Shown here: piece by piece, positions 50,734 through 59,734 of the stretch
Layout: each line of letters starts with the position of its first letter
Numbering within the stretch: the stretch's first letter is position 1
Translations under genes and position numbers: made by a program
Assembly: GCA_963707125.1 (NCBI GenBank)
Contig: CAVPOU010000004.1
Coordinates: forward strand, 1-64,000
DNA: 64,000 nucleotides
From: CAVPDE01 sp963707125
Lineage (GTDB): Bacteria; Desulfobacterota; DSM-4660; Desulfatiglandales; HGW-15
Reading direction: 5' to 3'
The notes under the pieces: generated by a model
Told to the model about the DNA's origin: nothing
Databases searched by the model: none
The model's input: the letters and a program-made list of their open reading frames with translations, nothing else

Positions 50734-51543
50734 ATGGGAGAGAGGGCAACCGCTTCGATCATCATGGCCGCAGGCCGCGGGAGCCGAATGAAGGGATTTG
50801 AGGGCAACAAAACTCTCCTTCCTCTTGTGCCTGCCGGCTCTCCCTTTCAGGGCGCCTATCCCATCCTCCTTCACATTATTCAATGCCTCCCTCCCGGCCC
50901 CAAAGCGGTGGTCGTGAATCACAGAAAAGACGAAGTGAGGGAAACCACACGATCTCTCGGGATCACCTATTGCGACCAACCCGTGTTGAACGGAACAGGC
51001 GGCGCGCTCCTTTCAGCCGGAGAATTCATTGAGACGGTGAATTCTGACAACCTCCTCATTACCATGGGAGACGTCCCTCTCGTCAAAGAGAAGACGTACC
51101 TCCGTCTCGTCGAAAGCCTGCAGTCCAATCTGCTCACGGTGCTTGGTTTCCGGCCTTCGGACAAGCGGCAGTACGGCGTGCTGGACATCGATGGAGCCGG
51201 GGTGAAGAGAATTGTGGAATGGAAATACTGGAGCGCTTTCCCCAAAGGCGCACAGGACCGGATGGAGATCTGCAACTCAGGAATCTATGCCGCTCGCAGA
51301 AAGGATCTCATCCCCTATCTCTCCGTCCTCAGGAGCAGACCCCACGTGGTTTCCAAGGACAGAGCCGGAACGGTGATTCAGCTGGAGGAATACTTTATCA
51401 CGGACCTCGTTGAGTTCATGGATCATGATGGGAAGAACGCGGGCTTCATCATCGCGGACGATGAAGATGAAGTGATGGGCGTGGACGACCTTTCCGCCCT
51501 CCTCAGAGCCCAGGAAAACTTCAAGCTGCTTCAAACATCCTGA
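50734..51543 (+). CDS. Nucleotidyltransferase (GlmU/MobA-like N-terminal type)
   Basis: 269 residues. NTP-transferase fold with ASIIMAAGRGSRMKGFEGNKTLLPL (the GxGxRM signature and the lysine), LNGTGGALLSAG, ITMGDVPLV for metal binding, and QLEEYFITDLVEF late. It resembles the pyrophosphorylase half of GlmU but lacks a left-handed beta helix. Likely substrate: a sugar phosphate with NTP; unknown. It stands alone. Confidence 0.85.
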   Translation: MGERATASIIMAAGRGSRMKGFEGNKTLLPLVPAGSPFQGAYPILLHIIQCLPPGPKAVVVNHRKDEVRETTRSLGITYCDQPVLNGTGGALLSAGEFIETVNSDNLLITMGDVPLVKEKTYLRLVESLQSNLLTVLGFRPSDKRQYGVLDIDGAGVKRIVEWKYWSAFPKGAQDRMEICNSGIYAARRKDLIPYLSVLRSRPHVVSKDRAGTVIQLEEYFITDLVEFMDHDGKNAGFIIADDEDEVMGVDDLSALLRAQENFKLLQTS

Positions 51544-51588
51544 TGCCGGCGTTCCGCTGCAAAACAGTATTCGAAGCTGTTGAACTGG

Positions 51589-51702
51589 ATGAATGTCGAA
51601 TGTCGAACAAGGAATTTCGAATGATGAAGTTCAATTATTGCTATTCTTTCCTTCGGCCTTCGTCATTCGTCATTCGGTGTTCTGCGGTTCGCTCTTGGCT
51701 TA
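51589..51702. repeat. Palindromic repeat, family R2b (copy 2, inverted)
   Basis: GAATGTCGAATGTCGAACAA, GGAATTTCGAATGATGAAGT, TTCCTTCGGCCTTCGTCATT, CTGCGGTTCGCTCTT. It is the reverse complement of the unit at 32120-32235. It lies in the gap before the acyl-CoA ligase. The rest of that gap shows no gene. Confidence 0.75.
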
Positions 51703-51868
51703 ACTGATTTTCAACTCTTTGGCCTTTAATATTCAATGATTTATCCTTGACGGCTACCGGTCTCCCTTTTATACTCCTTGAGTCTTCTTTGAATAGTGTA
51801 AATTCATCTTTTTCTCGCTTCCCGCCGACCATCCCTGGCCGCCGGGCAGCTTCGGAACGGAGGTGTGT

Positions 51869-53632
51869 ATGGCCAAGGAATCTTTGGGTGACAGAATCTG
51901 GTACAAGTACTGGCCGTCTCAGGTGCCGAAGTGCCTGGACTACCCCGACTGCACTCTGGCGGAATTCCTCAGACAGTCAGCAGAAAAACACGGCTCAAAA
52001 CCTGCGATCTTCTTCCTGGACGCTCAGGTGACTTACAGTGTGCTCTGGGAGATGGTTCAGCGACTGGCCACGGCTCTGGCCGATCTCGGCCTGAAGAAGG
52101 GCGACGTGTGCGCGCTGATGCTTCCCAATTCCATCCAGTTCGTGGTCTCTTACTATGCCTGTCAACTCGCCGGCGTGACAGTCACAGCCATTAACCCCAC
52201 GTACAAAGCTCTGGAGATCCAGCATCAGCTCAAGGATTCAGGGGCCAAGGCCCTCATTATCCTCGACGCTGTTTTCGCAGAGGCGCGCGAGGGAGTCAAA
52301 GGAACCCAGGTCAAAACAGTGATCGGCACCAACGTGGTGGACCTCTGTGGGTTTTCAGCCCTCAAGGTTTTCCTGGGCAAGTTCCTCAAGAAGATCCCTG
52401 TGGGTGAATTGCCTTCCAATGCCCATAAACTGACGGATCTCCTTAAAACCAAGCCCAATCCGCCTCAGGTGAAGGTTGACCCTGAGGACATTGCCGTGCT
52501 CCAGTACACGGGAGGGACAACCGGCCTTCCCAAAGGAGCGATGCTCACCCACCGCAACGTGGTCACCAATGCCGTCATGTGTGACGCCTGGTTGTGGAAA
52601 AAAGAGGCCAGCACGGGCATTGTGGGCGTTCTGCCTCTTTTCCATTCCTTTGCGATGACGACGGTCATGAACACCGCTATCCGCATCGGAGGCTTTCAAC
52701 TTCTTTTCCCGAAACCGCCTGTGGACCTGGCAGAGTTGTTCGCGGCCATTGAGAAGTACTCCTCCAAGGGCGGCCTGATCATGCCGGGCGTCGCCGTGTT
52801 GTTCAACAAGATTAACACACACCCCAAGGTCAAAAACTATAACCTGAGCGGCCTCAAGATGGCGGTCTCCGGTGCCGGTCCCCTGCCTCTTGAAGTTCAA
52901 AACAAATTCGAGGAACTGACTAAAGCGATTATCGTGGAAGGATACGGTTTGAGCGAAGCCACTCCGGTCACCCATGCCAATCCCATTCATGGGCGCCGCA
53001 AACTGGGAACCATCGGCCTTCCCTATCCTGACACGGACATCAAGATCATGGACAAGGAGACAGGGACCAAGGAGCTGCCGCCCCTACCCTTCGCGGTTGC
53101 TGAAACAGGCGGGCTCACCAAGGAACAGTCCGAGCAGGCAGCGGCCTACACCGGTGAGCTGGTGATCAAAGGCCCTCAGATCATGAAGGGGTATCTCAAT
53201 CGGCCGGACGAGACCGCGGCGACGGTTCGCGACGGCTGGCTGTACACGGGGGATATCGCTTGTCTTGATGCAGATGGCTATACCATCATCCGCGACAGAG
53301 CCAAAGACATGATCAAGTTCAAGGGCTACGCCATTTTCCCGGCTGAAGTGGAAGACCTGCTCCACAGGCATCCCGACGTCCGCGGAGCTGCGGTCATCGG
53401 TATTCCAAACGAAAAGGTGGGGGAAGTGGTGAAAGCCTTCGTGGTCCTGGACCCTGCGAAGAAAGGCCAGATAAAGCCGGAGGATATCCAGGAGTGGGCC
53501 AAGGACAAGATGACCCACTACAAGATCCCGTCGATCATCGAATTCCGCGATGAACTGCCCGTGACCCTGGTCGGAAAGATTCTCCGCCGGGTGCTCAAGC
53601 AGGAGGAAATGGAAAAAGCCAAAAAGAAGTAA
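51869..53632 (+). CDS. Long-chain-fatty-acid-CoA ligase (AMP-forming)
   Basis: 587 residues. ANL-superfamily enzyme with the P-loop-like LQYTGGTTGLPKGAMLTH (A3 core), VEGYGLSEATPVTH (A5), YTGDIACLDADGY (A7), IRDRAKDMIKFKGYAIFPAEVE (A8) and the catalytic lysine in LVGKILRR. It activates a fatty or aromatic acid to its CoA thioester; the substrate class is inferred to be long chain. The ATG at 51869 is chosen because GGAGG lies 5 nt upstream; a GTG two codons earlier is possible. Confidence 0.9.
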   Translation: MAKESLGDRIWYKYWPSQVPKCLDYPDCTLAEFLRQSAEKHGSKPAIFFLDAQVTYSVLWEMVQRLATALADLGLKKGDVCALMLPNSIQFVVSYYACQLAGVTVTAINPTYKALEIQHQLKDSGAKALIILDAVFAEAREGVKGTQVKTVIGTNVVDLCGFSALKVFLGKFLKKIPVGELPSNAHKLTDLLKTKPNPPQVKVDPEDIAVLQYTGGTTGLPKGAMLTHRNVVTNAVMCDAWLWKKEASTGIVGVLPLFHSFAMTTVMNTAIRIGGFQLLFPKPPVDLAELFAAIEKYSSKGGLIMPGVAVLFNKINTHPKVKNYNLSGLKMAVSGAGPLPLEVQNKFEELTKAIIVEGYGLSEATPVTHANPIHGRRKLGTIGLPYPDTDIKIMDKETGTKELPPLPFAVAETGGLTKEQSEQAAAYTGELVIKGPQIMKGYLNRPDETAATVRDGWLYTGDIACLDADGYTIIRDRAKDMIKFKGYAIFPAEVEDLLHRHPDVRGAAVIGIPNEKVGEVVKAFVVLDPAKKGQIKPEDIQEWAKDKMTHYKIPSIIEFRDELPVTLVGKILRRVLKQEEMEKAKKK

Positions 53633-53646
53633 CGAGGACTGAATTC

Positions 53647-53737
53647 AAGGGACAAAGGGACAGAGGCACAAAGGGATATCCTAGACGGGTCTTTCTGCTT
53701 TGTGCCTTTGCCACTTTGTGCCTTTGTCCCTTTTTTT
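53647..53737. repeat. Palindromic low-complexity repeat, family R1 (copy 3)
   Basis: Left AAGGGACAAAGGGACAGAGG, CACAAAGGGATATCC; right CTTTGTGCCTTTGCCACTTT, GTGCCTTTGTCCC then a T-run. It lies between the convergent ligase and trkH genes and could serve as a terminator for both. Confidence 0.8.
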
Positions 53738-53745
53738 CTTCCTGT

Positions 53746-55194
53746 TTACTTTCGCCAATACTCGGGCATGAACAAAACAATCACGGTGTAGATTTCGAGC
53801 CGCCCCAGGATCATGCCGAGGATGAGCACCCATTTGCCCAGGAAGGGCACTGCAAGGAAGTTCTGGGTGGGCCCAACAGACCCGAGCCCCGGGCCCACGT
53901 TGAAGATGCAGGCTGCCACTGCGGAGAACGCCGAGATCGGATCCATGCCCAACCCCGCAAGGATCAGAGCAGAGATCACGTAGAAGGTCAGGTACAGGAA
54001 GAAAAATCCCCAGATGCTGCTCAGGATGTCGGCGGGAACCGGTTTTCCTCCCAGTTTGACCGCCCTGACCGCATGGGGGTGAATGATCCTGAAGACCTCC
54101 TGGTAAGCATGCTTGGCCATCACCATCAGTCGCACGGTCTTGATCCCCCCGCCGGTTGACCCTGCCATTCCCCCAAGGAACATGGAGAGAACCAGGAGGC
54201 ACCTGGACAAGGAGGGCCAGGTGTCGTAGTCCGCCGTGACAAATCCCGTGGTCGTAATCATGGAGCTGACCTGGAATGCTCCATAACGGAAGGCTTGGGT
54301 CAACGAGGGATACACACTCCCATAGATGTCGAGCGTCACCAGCAGAGTGAGGACCCCCACCAAGCCGACGAAAACACGACACTCCGGATCCTTACCAAAA
54401 ATGCCCACCTCTCCTTTCAGCAGCCGGTAGTGGAGAGAGAAGTTGATCGCTGCAAGGAGCATGAAAATGATGATCACCCCGTCGAAATAGGGGCTGTCAT
54501 AATGCGCGACGCTCTTGTTTTTCGGGGAAAAGCCGCCGGTCGGCATGGTGCAGAAGGCGTGGCACACCGAGTCGAAGAGGGACATGCCTCCGCCCAGGAG
54601 AAGAAGAATCTGAAGAACCGTGATCAGGATGTAAACCTTCCACAGCACTTTGGCCGTGTCGGAAATCCGTGGCCGGAGTTTATCCACCACAGGGCTCGGG
54701 ATTTCCGCTTTGTAAAGCTGCATCCCTCCGATCCCCAGGAAAGGGAGAATAGCAATGGAAAGCACGATAATCCCCATGCCTCCAAGCCACTGGATGATAC
54801 TTCTCCACATGAGGATGCCCCTGGGAAGCTTTTCGATATCACTCAGGATGGAAGCCCCTGTGGTCGTGAAACCGGAGACGGACTCGAAGTAAGCATCCGT
54901 GAAATTGTCGATGGACCCGGAAACGAGGAAGGGAAGGGCTCCGACCGCTCCGGCGAGAAACCACCCCAACGACACGATGGCCACACCGTCCCGGTGGCTG
55001 AGGTGAGAGACTTCCTCCCCTTTTGTGCCCAGGAAGATGAGCAGCCCTGCGACGCAGGTGATCACCATGGAGGCGGCCAGATCCCAGGTGCTCGGCTCTT
55101 TGTAGATAACGGAGACAAGAAGGGCGAGAGCCATGGACAGGCCCAGGAAAAAAACAAGAAGTCCGATGAGGCGTAAGACGCGTCGAAGGTGCAT
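53746..55194 (-). CDS. trkH: Trk-type potassium uptake protein TrkH
   Basis: 482 residues with four P-loop repeats characteristic of Trk/Ktr channels: SVSGFTTTGASIL (filter 1), FCTMPTGGFSP, SSMITTTGFVTADYDTWP and a fourth at GSTGGGIKTVRLMV. It is the membrane pore for K+ (or Na+) entry, gated by the TrkA protein encoded immediately upstream. The start overlaps the trkA stop region by one nucleotide. Confidence 0.94.
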   Translation of the reverse strand: MHLRRVLRLIGLLVFFLGLSMALALLVSVIYKEPSTWDLAASMVITCVAGLLIFLGTKGEEVSHLSHRDGVAIVSLGWFLAGAVGALPFLVSGSIDNFTDAYFESVSGFTTTGASILSDIEKLPRGILMWRSIIQWLGGMGIIVLSIAILPFLGIGGMQLYKAEIPSPVVDKLRPRISDTAKVLWKVYILITVLQILLLLGGGMSLFDSVCHAFCTMPTGGFSPKNKSVAHYDSPYFDGVIIIFMLLAAINFSLHYRLLKGEVGIFGKDPECRVFVGLVGVLTLLVTLDIYGSVYPSLTQAFRYGAFQVSSMITTTGFVTADYDTWPSLSRCLLVLSMFLGGMAGSTGGGIKTVRLMVMAKHAYQEVFRIIHPHAVRAVKLGGKPVPADILSSIWGFFFLYLTFYVISALILAGLGMDPISAFSAVAACIFNVGPGLGSVGPTQNFLAVPFLGKWVLILGMILGRLEIYTVIVLFMPEYWRK

Positions 55195-56552
55195 CAGAAG
55201 AAATCCAGTTTCACCGTGAGGAGTTTTTCCAGTTTCGGCACCACTTTCTGAAGCGCCAGAATGATCAAGCGATCCTTGGGCCTGATGATACTGTCTCCGC
55301 GAGGAATGATGATTTCTTCGCCCCGCACAATAGCGCCCACCATTGCTCCTTTCGGGAATTTCACCTGGGAGAGGGGGACGTTCACGATCTCCGATGTTTC
55401 TAGAGCTTCGGCCTCGATGGCCTCTGCATGTTCCCCTTTCAAAGGGGCTACAGAGATGATTCTTCCCCGTCGGATATATTGGAGAATGGCCCGGACAGCA
55501 GAGAGCCTTGTGCTGACCACCGTGTCAATCCCGATCGCGGACACAAGGGGAATGTAGCTCAACTTGTTGATCCTGGTAATCGTTTTCTTTGCGCCCAGCC
55601 CTTTGGCCAGAAGTGAAATGAGCACATTGTTCTCCTCGTCCCCTGTCACCGCGACCAAGAAATCGACATCCCTGATGTTTTCCTCTTGCAGGAGATCCTT
55701 ATCCGTGCCGTCCCCATGAAGAACAATCGCTTTTCCCAATTTTTCTGCCAGGGCCGTGCACTTTTGCGGGTCTTTTTCAATCACCTTGACATTTCTCTTC
55801 GTGCGCTCCAGAGCAGCGGCCAGGGCGGTTCCTGTCACTCCACCGCCGACAATGATGACCCTGCCCCCTTCTTTCTCTCCCTCTCGAAAAAACCCGAATT
55901 CGTAAGGGACGTCACTCCCTTTCACCACAAGGTAGACAAGGTCATTGGCTCGAATGGTATCTTCTCCGCGGGGGATGAAAACTTGCTCCCCGCGCACGAT
56001 CGCTCCGACAAGGACTTTTCCTTCCACTCCCCTGAAGGAAGTCAACTGGCGATCCACAAAGGGAGAATCGGGTTTAACCGTGATGCCGATCAGTTTGACT
56101 CGTCCTTCTTCAAAATCCACCACATCCGAGGCTCCCGGCACCATCATCAGACTGCGAATCTGCTCGACCATGGCCGATACCGGGTTGATGATTCGGTCCA
56201 CTCCAAGAAAATCCTGGCTGAAGAGTTCTTTTTCTTCCAGGTACTCCGGACTTCGCACCCGGGCGACCTTGAGGATGTAAGGGTTGAGGTTTTTTGCGAG
56301 CAAACACGCAAACAGGTTGACTTCATCACTGTCCGTGGCGGCGACCAGCATGTCGGCTTCTTTGATGCCTGAGGCCCTCAGTCTTTCCGGGCTCGTTCCT
56401 GACCCAAGAATGGCTTGAACATCCAGGTTTTCGGTGATCCTTCTGATCTTTTCCGGATCTTTGTCGATGAGGAAAACTTCCTGGTTCTCTTCGGAGAGTT
56501 TTTGCGCAATATGGTAGCCGACCTCGCCGGCTCCGACAATGATGATCTTCAA
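55194..56552 (-). CDS. trkA: Trk potassium transporter NAD-binding regulator TrkA
   Basis: 452 residues built of two RCK units, each a TrkA-N Rossmann domain (MKIIIVGAGEVGYHIAQKL; RVIIVGGGVTGTALAAALE) followed by a TrkA-C domain with GAIVRGEEIIIPRGDS-type strands. It binds NAD(H) or ATP and gates TrkH. Strong start at MKIII; a ribosome-binding site GGGGGGAT precedes. It forms an operon with trkH. Confidence 0.95.
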   Translation of the reverse strand: MKIIIVGAGEVGYHIAQKLSEENQEVFLIDKDPEKIRRITENLDVQAILGSGTSPERLRASGIKEADMLVAATDSDEVNLFACLLAKNLNPYILKVARVRSPEYLEEKELFSQDFLGVDRIINPVSAMVEQIRSLMMVPGASDVVDFEEGRVKLIGITVKPDSPFVDRQLTSFRGVEGKVLVGAIVRGEQVFIPRGEDTIRANDLVYLVVKGSDVPYEFGFFREGEKEGGRVIIVGGGVTGTALAAALERTKRNVKVIEKDPQKCTALAEKLGKAIVLHGDGTDKDLLQEENIRDVDFLVAVTGDEENNVLISLLAKGLGAKKTITRINKLSYIPLVSAIGIDTVVSTRLSAVRAILQYIRRGRIISVAPLKGEHAEAIEAEALETSEIVNVPLSQVKFPKGAMVGAIVRGEEIIIPRGDSIIRPKDRLIILALQKVVPKLEKLLTVKLDFF

Positions 56553-56707
56553 GTAAAGATCCCCCCAGAATGAATTCTCTCAGGATTCAGTCTAAGACTA
56601 TTACCGGAGCAAGAAAAAAAAGTCAATGAACGGGACCCCTAAGCTTCAAGGGGATCCTCATGGTCGGAAGGTTGTGCGCAGTCAAGGCCGGAGGGTTTCC
56701 TCAAGCC

Positions 56708-56860
56708 CTACCTGTTCGGCGGGATCTTGGCTCCACAAAACTTGCAGAGGACCGTTTCCTTCCGCTGACTTGAAGGCACGATCTGCTCTCTCTTGCATTC
56801 AGGGCATTTCCTTTTCAGGTGCATGATCATGCTCAGCACGGTGTGAAAGATAACACTCAT
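56708..56860 (-). CDS. Small zinc-ribbon protein overlapping the antiporter gene
   Basis: 50 residues, MSVIFHTVLSMIMHLKRKCPECK to CGAKIPPNR, with CPEC and CKFC forming a classic four-cysteine zinc ribbon. The ATG has an excellent ribosome-binding site (AGGAGGAG, 3-4 nt spacing). The first 62 nt overlap the 3' end of the KefB-like gene in another frame, so translation is probably coupled. Function unknown. Confidence 0.6.
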   Translation of the reverse strand: MSVIFHTVLSMIMHLKRKCPECKREQIVPSSQRKETVLCKFCGAKIPPNR

Positions 56861-58868
56861 CGGCTCCTCCTCTCTGCCCATCCAGAAACAGTTGGGCGAA
56901 ACGGGCAAGCTTGCTCGGCTGTGAAAGAGCAACCAACAGATCACCGGCGTAAATGATCGTATTCCCGTCAGGGTTTGACAGCACCTGATCACCGCGCCGG
57001 ATGGCGAGCAGCGTGACTCCGTGTTTCTTCCTGAGTTCAATTTGGGCCAGGGATTTCTCAGCGATGGGAGACCCATCCCCTACCCGGAAGGTCGTGATAT
57101 CGACATCCGGTATCTGGCACTTTAAATCTGAAAAATCAGTGGACTGGCCGGATAAGCTTCGAAACATGTCATAACCGCCGGAGCGAGCCTCGGCGATGAG
57201 CCTCTCAATCTCATTCCTGGGGATCAAGTATCTTGCCAGAACCCGGCTGAAGATCTCTATGGACGTTTCGAACTCCTCGGGGATCACCTGATTTGCCCCG
57301 AGAGCGTAGAGGGATTCCATCTCCGTGACAAAGCGCGTGCGGACAATGAGGAACACATTGGGATTTTCTTTCCTCACCGTTGCAGCAATCTTGCGGGTTG
57401 CCAGGGGATCAGAAATCACCACGACGACGACCCTGGCCTTTTGAATCCCCACCTCCTCAAGAACCGCCTCCTGCGAAGCATCTCCATAGGTGATCAGTTC
57501 TCCTTTTGCAGACTCCACCCTCACGGTCTGAGGATTCATCTCGATCACCACATAGGGGATGCCCGCGACTTTCGCAACACGCGCCACATTTTTTCCGTTG
57601 AGTCCAAAGCCGATAATAATCAAATGGTCCCGGAGGATCCGGTGTCGCCTTCTCTTGCCCCCAAGGAGGGCTTTTGTGAAACCTCTTTTCACCTTGGAAG
57701 GAAAAGGCAGCGTCATCATCCAATCGGCGAACTTCGGCGCAAGGGCTATGGCAAAGGGCGTTGCCGCCATGGTCAGGACGGAAACGTCCAGAAAGAGCTG
57801 GTACAATTCCTTTTCAAGCAACCCCATGCCCGCGCCTGCCAGAAAAAGGACAAAGCTGAATTCTCCCACCTGGCACAGGGACAACCCGCAGATGATACTC
57901 GTTCGCAGGGGAAATCCAAGAAGACTGACGGTGAGAGAGGCGAGGATCAGCTTGAGGGCCATCACGGATATCGCAACCATCACGATGGTGCCGGGCCGCT
58001 CGATCAAAAACTCCACATCGAGAAGCATGCCGATGGAAACAAAAAAGAGGCTTGTGAACACGTGTTTGAAAGGGATGATGTTGCCGAGGGTCTCCGAGGT
58101 AAACTCGGTTTCAGAAATGATCAGACCCGCCAGAAAAGCGCCCAGGGCCAGAGACAGTCCAAGGCTGTGGGTCAGGAAAGCCACTGCAAAACAGATGACC
58201 AGAACGGTGAGAGAAAAGAGTTCGCGGCTTCGGGTCCGAGCGATCTGATAGAGCGCCGCAGGAACGAGCCATTTGGCCGCCACAAAGGCGAACCCGATCA
58301 GCCCTACTCCTTTAAGAATCAATCCCACAAAGGAGCCCTGTGTTTCTTCTCCCACCCCTGCCAGGTAAGGAGTCACAACCATCATCGGGATAACAATGAT
58401 ATCTTGAAAGATGAGAATGGCCAGGCTGATCTGACCGTGGGGGCTGTCCACCTCGGCCCGCTCTTGAAGAATTCTGAGCACAATGGCCGTGCTGCTCAGG
58501 GAGAGAAGAAACCCCATGAACACCGCCTGGTTGGGCGCAAGGCCTAAGCGCCTCAGAATGAGAAAGGACGCCACGATCGTTAACAGGACCTGGAGAGCTC
58601 CGCCCAGAAGGACATATCGTTTGATTCTCAGAAGGCCCCCAAGAGAAAACTCCAGCCCGATCGTGAAGAGCAAAAGGACCACACCGATTTCCGTGAGAAG
58701 CTCGACTTCCTTTCCGCTGCCGATCAATCCCAGTCCCTGCGGCCCTACCAGAACCCCTGTGACGAGAAAACCGACGGTCGCCGCCACGCGGAGCTGATGG
58801 CAGATCAGAAGAACGGCAATGGCCAGAGCAAATACCAAAAGGAGGTCTTTGAGGAGGGAGAATTCCAT
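56799..58868 (-). CDS. Monovalent cation:proton antiporter, KefB/CPA2 type, with TrkA domains
   Basis: 689 residues. The first ~390 form 12-13 transmembrane helices of the CPA2 Na+/H+ exchanger fold (LLLFTIGLEFSL; GAFLAGLIISETEF; FFVSIGMLLD). It is followed by a TrkA-N domain (LIIIGFGLNGKNVARVAK, VIEMNP) and a TrkA-C domain (VGDGSPIAEKSLAQIELRKKHGVTLLAIRRG). It extrudes K+ or Na+ in exchange for protons under nucleotide control. Next to trkAH, so the block handles both import and export. Confidence 0.93.
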   Translation of the reverse strand: MEFSLLKDLLLVFALAIAVLLICHQLRVAATVGFLVTGVLVGPQGLGLIGSGKEVELLTEIGVVLLLFTIGLEFSLGGLLRIKRYVLLGGALQVLLTIVASFLILRRLGLAPNQAVFMGFLLSLSSTAIVLRILQERAEVDSPHGQISLAILIFQDIIVIPMMVVTPYLAGVGEETQGSFVGLILKGVGLIGFAFVAAKWLVPAALYQIARTRSRELFSLTVLVICFAVAFLTHSLGLSLALGAFLAGLIISETEFTSETLGNIIPFKHVFTSLFFVSIGMLLDVEFLIERPGTIVMVAISVMALKLILASLTVSLLGFPLRTSIICGLSLCQVGEFSFVLFLAGAGMGLLEKELYQLFLDVSVLTMAATPFAIALAPKFADWMMTLPFPSKVKRGFTKALLGGKRRRHRILRDHLIIIGFGLNGKNVARVAKVAGIPYVVIEMNPQTVRVESAKGELITYGDASQEAVLEEVGIQKARVVVVVISDPLATRKIAATVRKENPNVFLIVRTRFVTEMESLYALGANQVIPEEFETSIEIFSRVLARYLIPRNEIERLIAEARSGGYDMFRSLSGQSTDFSDLKCQIPDVDITTFRVGDGSPIAEKSLAQIELRKKHGVTLLAIRRGDQVLSNPDGNTIIYAGDLLVALSQPSKLARFAQLFLDGQRGGADECYLSHRAEHDHAPEKEMP

Positions 58869-58907
58869 AAGCGCACCTTTCGTAGAAGTTTCAGATTAGG
58901 ATTCCAG

Positions 58908-58931
58908 TGCAGGCCTTTGGCCGCAACCAAA
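58908..58931. repeat. Short palindromic repeat, reverse copy of 29786-29808
   Basis: TGCAGGCCTTTGGCCGCAACC, between the antiporter and LysE genes. Confidence 0.65.
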
Positions 58932-58968
58932 GGCTGCTCCAAGACCTTAAGCCAGCTAGGAGTGGACT

Positions 58969-59595
58969 TTATGGCTGAAGGAGGCTGAGAAAAGCAAGAA
59001 ACCCAAATCCGGCGATGATCACGCCCGAGAACCGGTTCACCCATCGTAGCCTAGGCCCGTTGAACCACGTCCGGAACAGGCCGACGCCGGTGCTCAGAAA
59101 CAGCCACCAGAAAGCCGAACCCAGGAACACCCCAGATACCAGGAGCAGCCCGGCAGTGTAATCTCCCCTGGTGTTTCCAAGGCCCAGCCCGGCGAAGATG
59201 GCGGCAAAAGCCAAAATGGTTATTGGATTGGTCAGAGTGAAAAAAAGGGTTGAGGCGTAAGCGCCAGCCAACCCCTTTCCGGTTGTTTTAGAAGCCGCCT
59301 CCGCCGGTTTGGACAAAAAGGTCTTCACCCCAAGCACGAAAAGAAAAATTCCGCCCATCAGGCGAAGCCAGAATTGCTGCCCGATGAGAAGATTGGAAAT
59401 GACCGTTACTCCGAAACCGGCGATGCATCCATACATGGCATCAGCCGTAGCCGCTCCCATGCCCGACACAAAACCCGAGATCCTGCCTTCCGCCAGGGTC
59501 CGTCTTATGCAAAGCACGCCGATCGGCCCGACAGGCGCGGCGATGGAAAACCCGATGATAAGTCCTTTCAGGAATAGACTGAGGTCCAGAAACAC
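58969..59595 (-). CDS. LysE family amino-acid exporter
   Basis: 208 residues with six transmembrane helices. It starts with the LysE/RhtB motif GLIIGFSIAAPVGPIGVLCIRRTL (about 11-34) and continues with GMGAATADAMYGCIAGFG, TNPITILAFAAIFAGLG and a C-terminal GLFRTWF turn. Exports amino acids or homoserine lactones; the substrate is not readable. Confidence 0.9.
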   Translation of the reverse strand: MFLDLSLFLKGLIIGFSIAAPVGPIGVLCIRRTLAEGRISGFVSGMGAATADAMYGCIAGFGVTVISNLLIGQQFWLRLMGGIFLFVLGVKTFLSKPAEAASKTTGKGLAGAYASTLFFTLTNPITILAFAAIFAGLGLGNTRGDYTAGLLLVSGVFLGSAFWWLFLSTGVGLFRTWFNGPRLRWVNRFSGVIIAGFGFLAFLSLLQP

Positions 59596-59646
59596 GCACC
59601 TCCAACCATTGTTGCGTTCGTAAAAAGTCCAGAAATGGGGTTACCC

Positions 59647-59712
59647 GTCATTCCGGCGAAAGCCGGAATCCAGTCTTTTCAAATCGTTATAAATTCTCTG
59701 GACTCCGGTGAC
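59647..59712. repeat. Palindromic repeat GTCATTCCGGCGAAAGCCGG...
   Basis: GTCATTCCGGCGAAAGCCGG then AATCCAG (59647-59673), with a partial second unit TCTGGACTCCGGTGACC (59697-59713). It belongs to the same family as 33162-33246 and 41321-41349. Confidence 0.75.
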
Positions 59713-59734
59713 CCTGTCCCCGTTCTTCTTCCTC

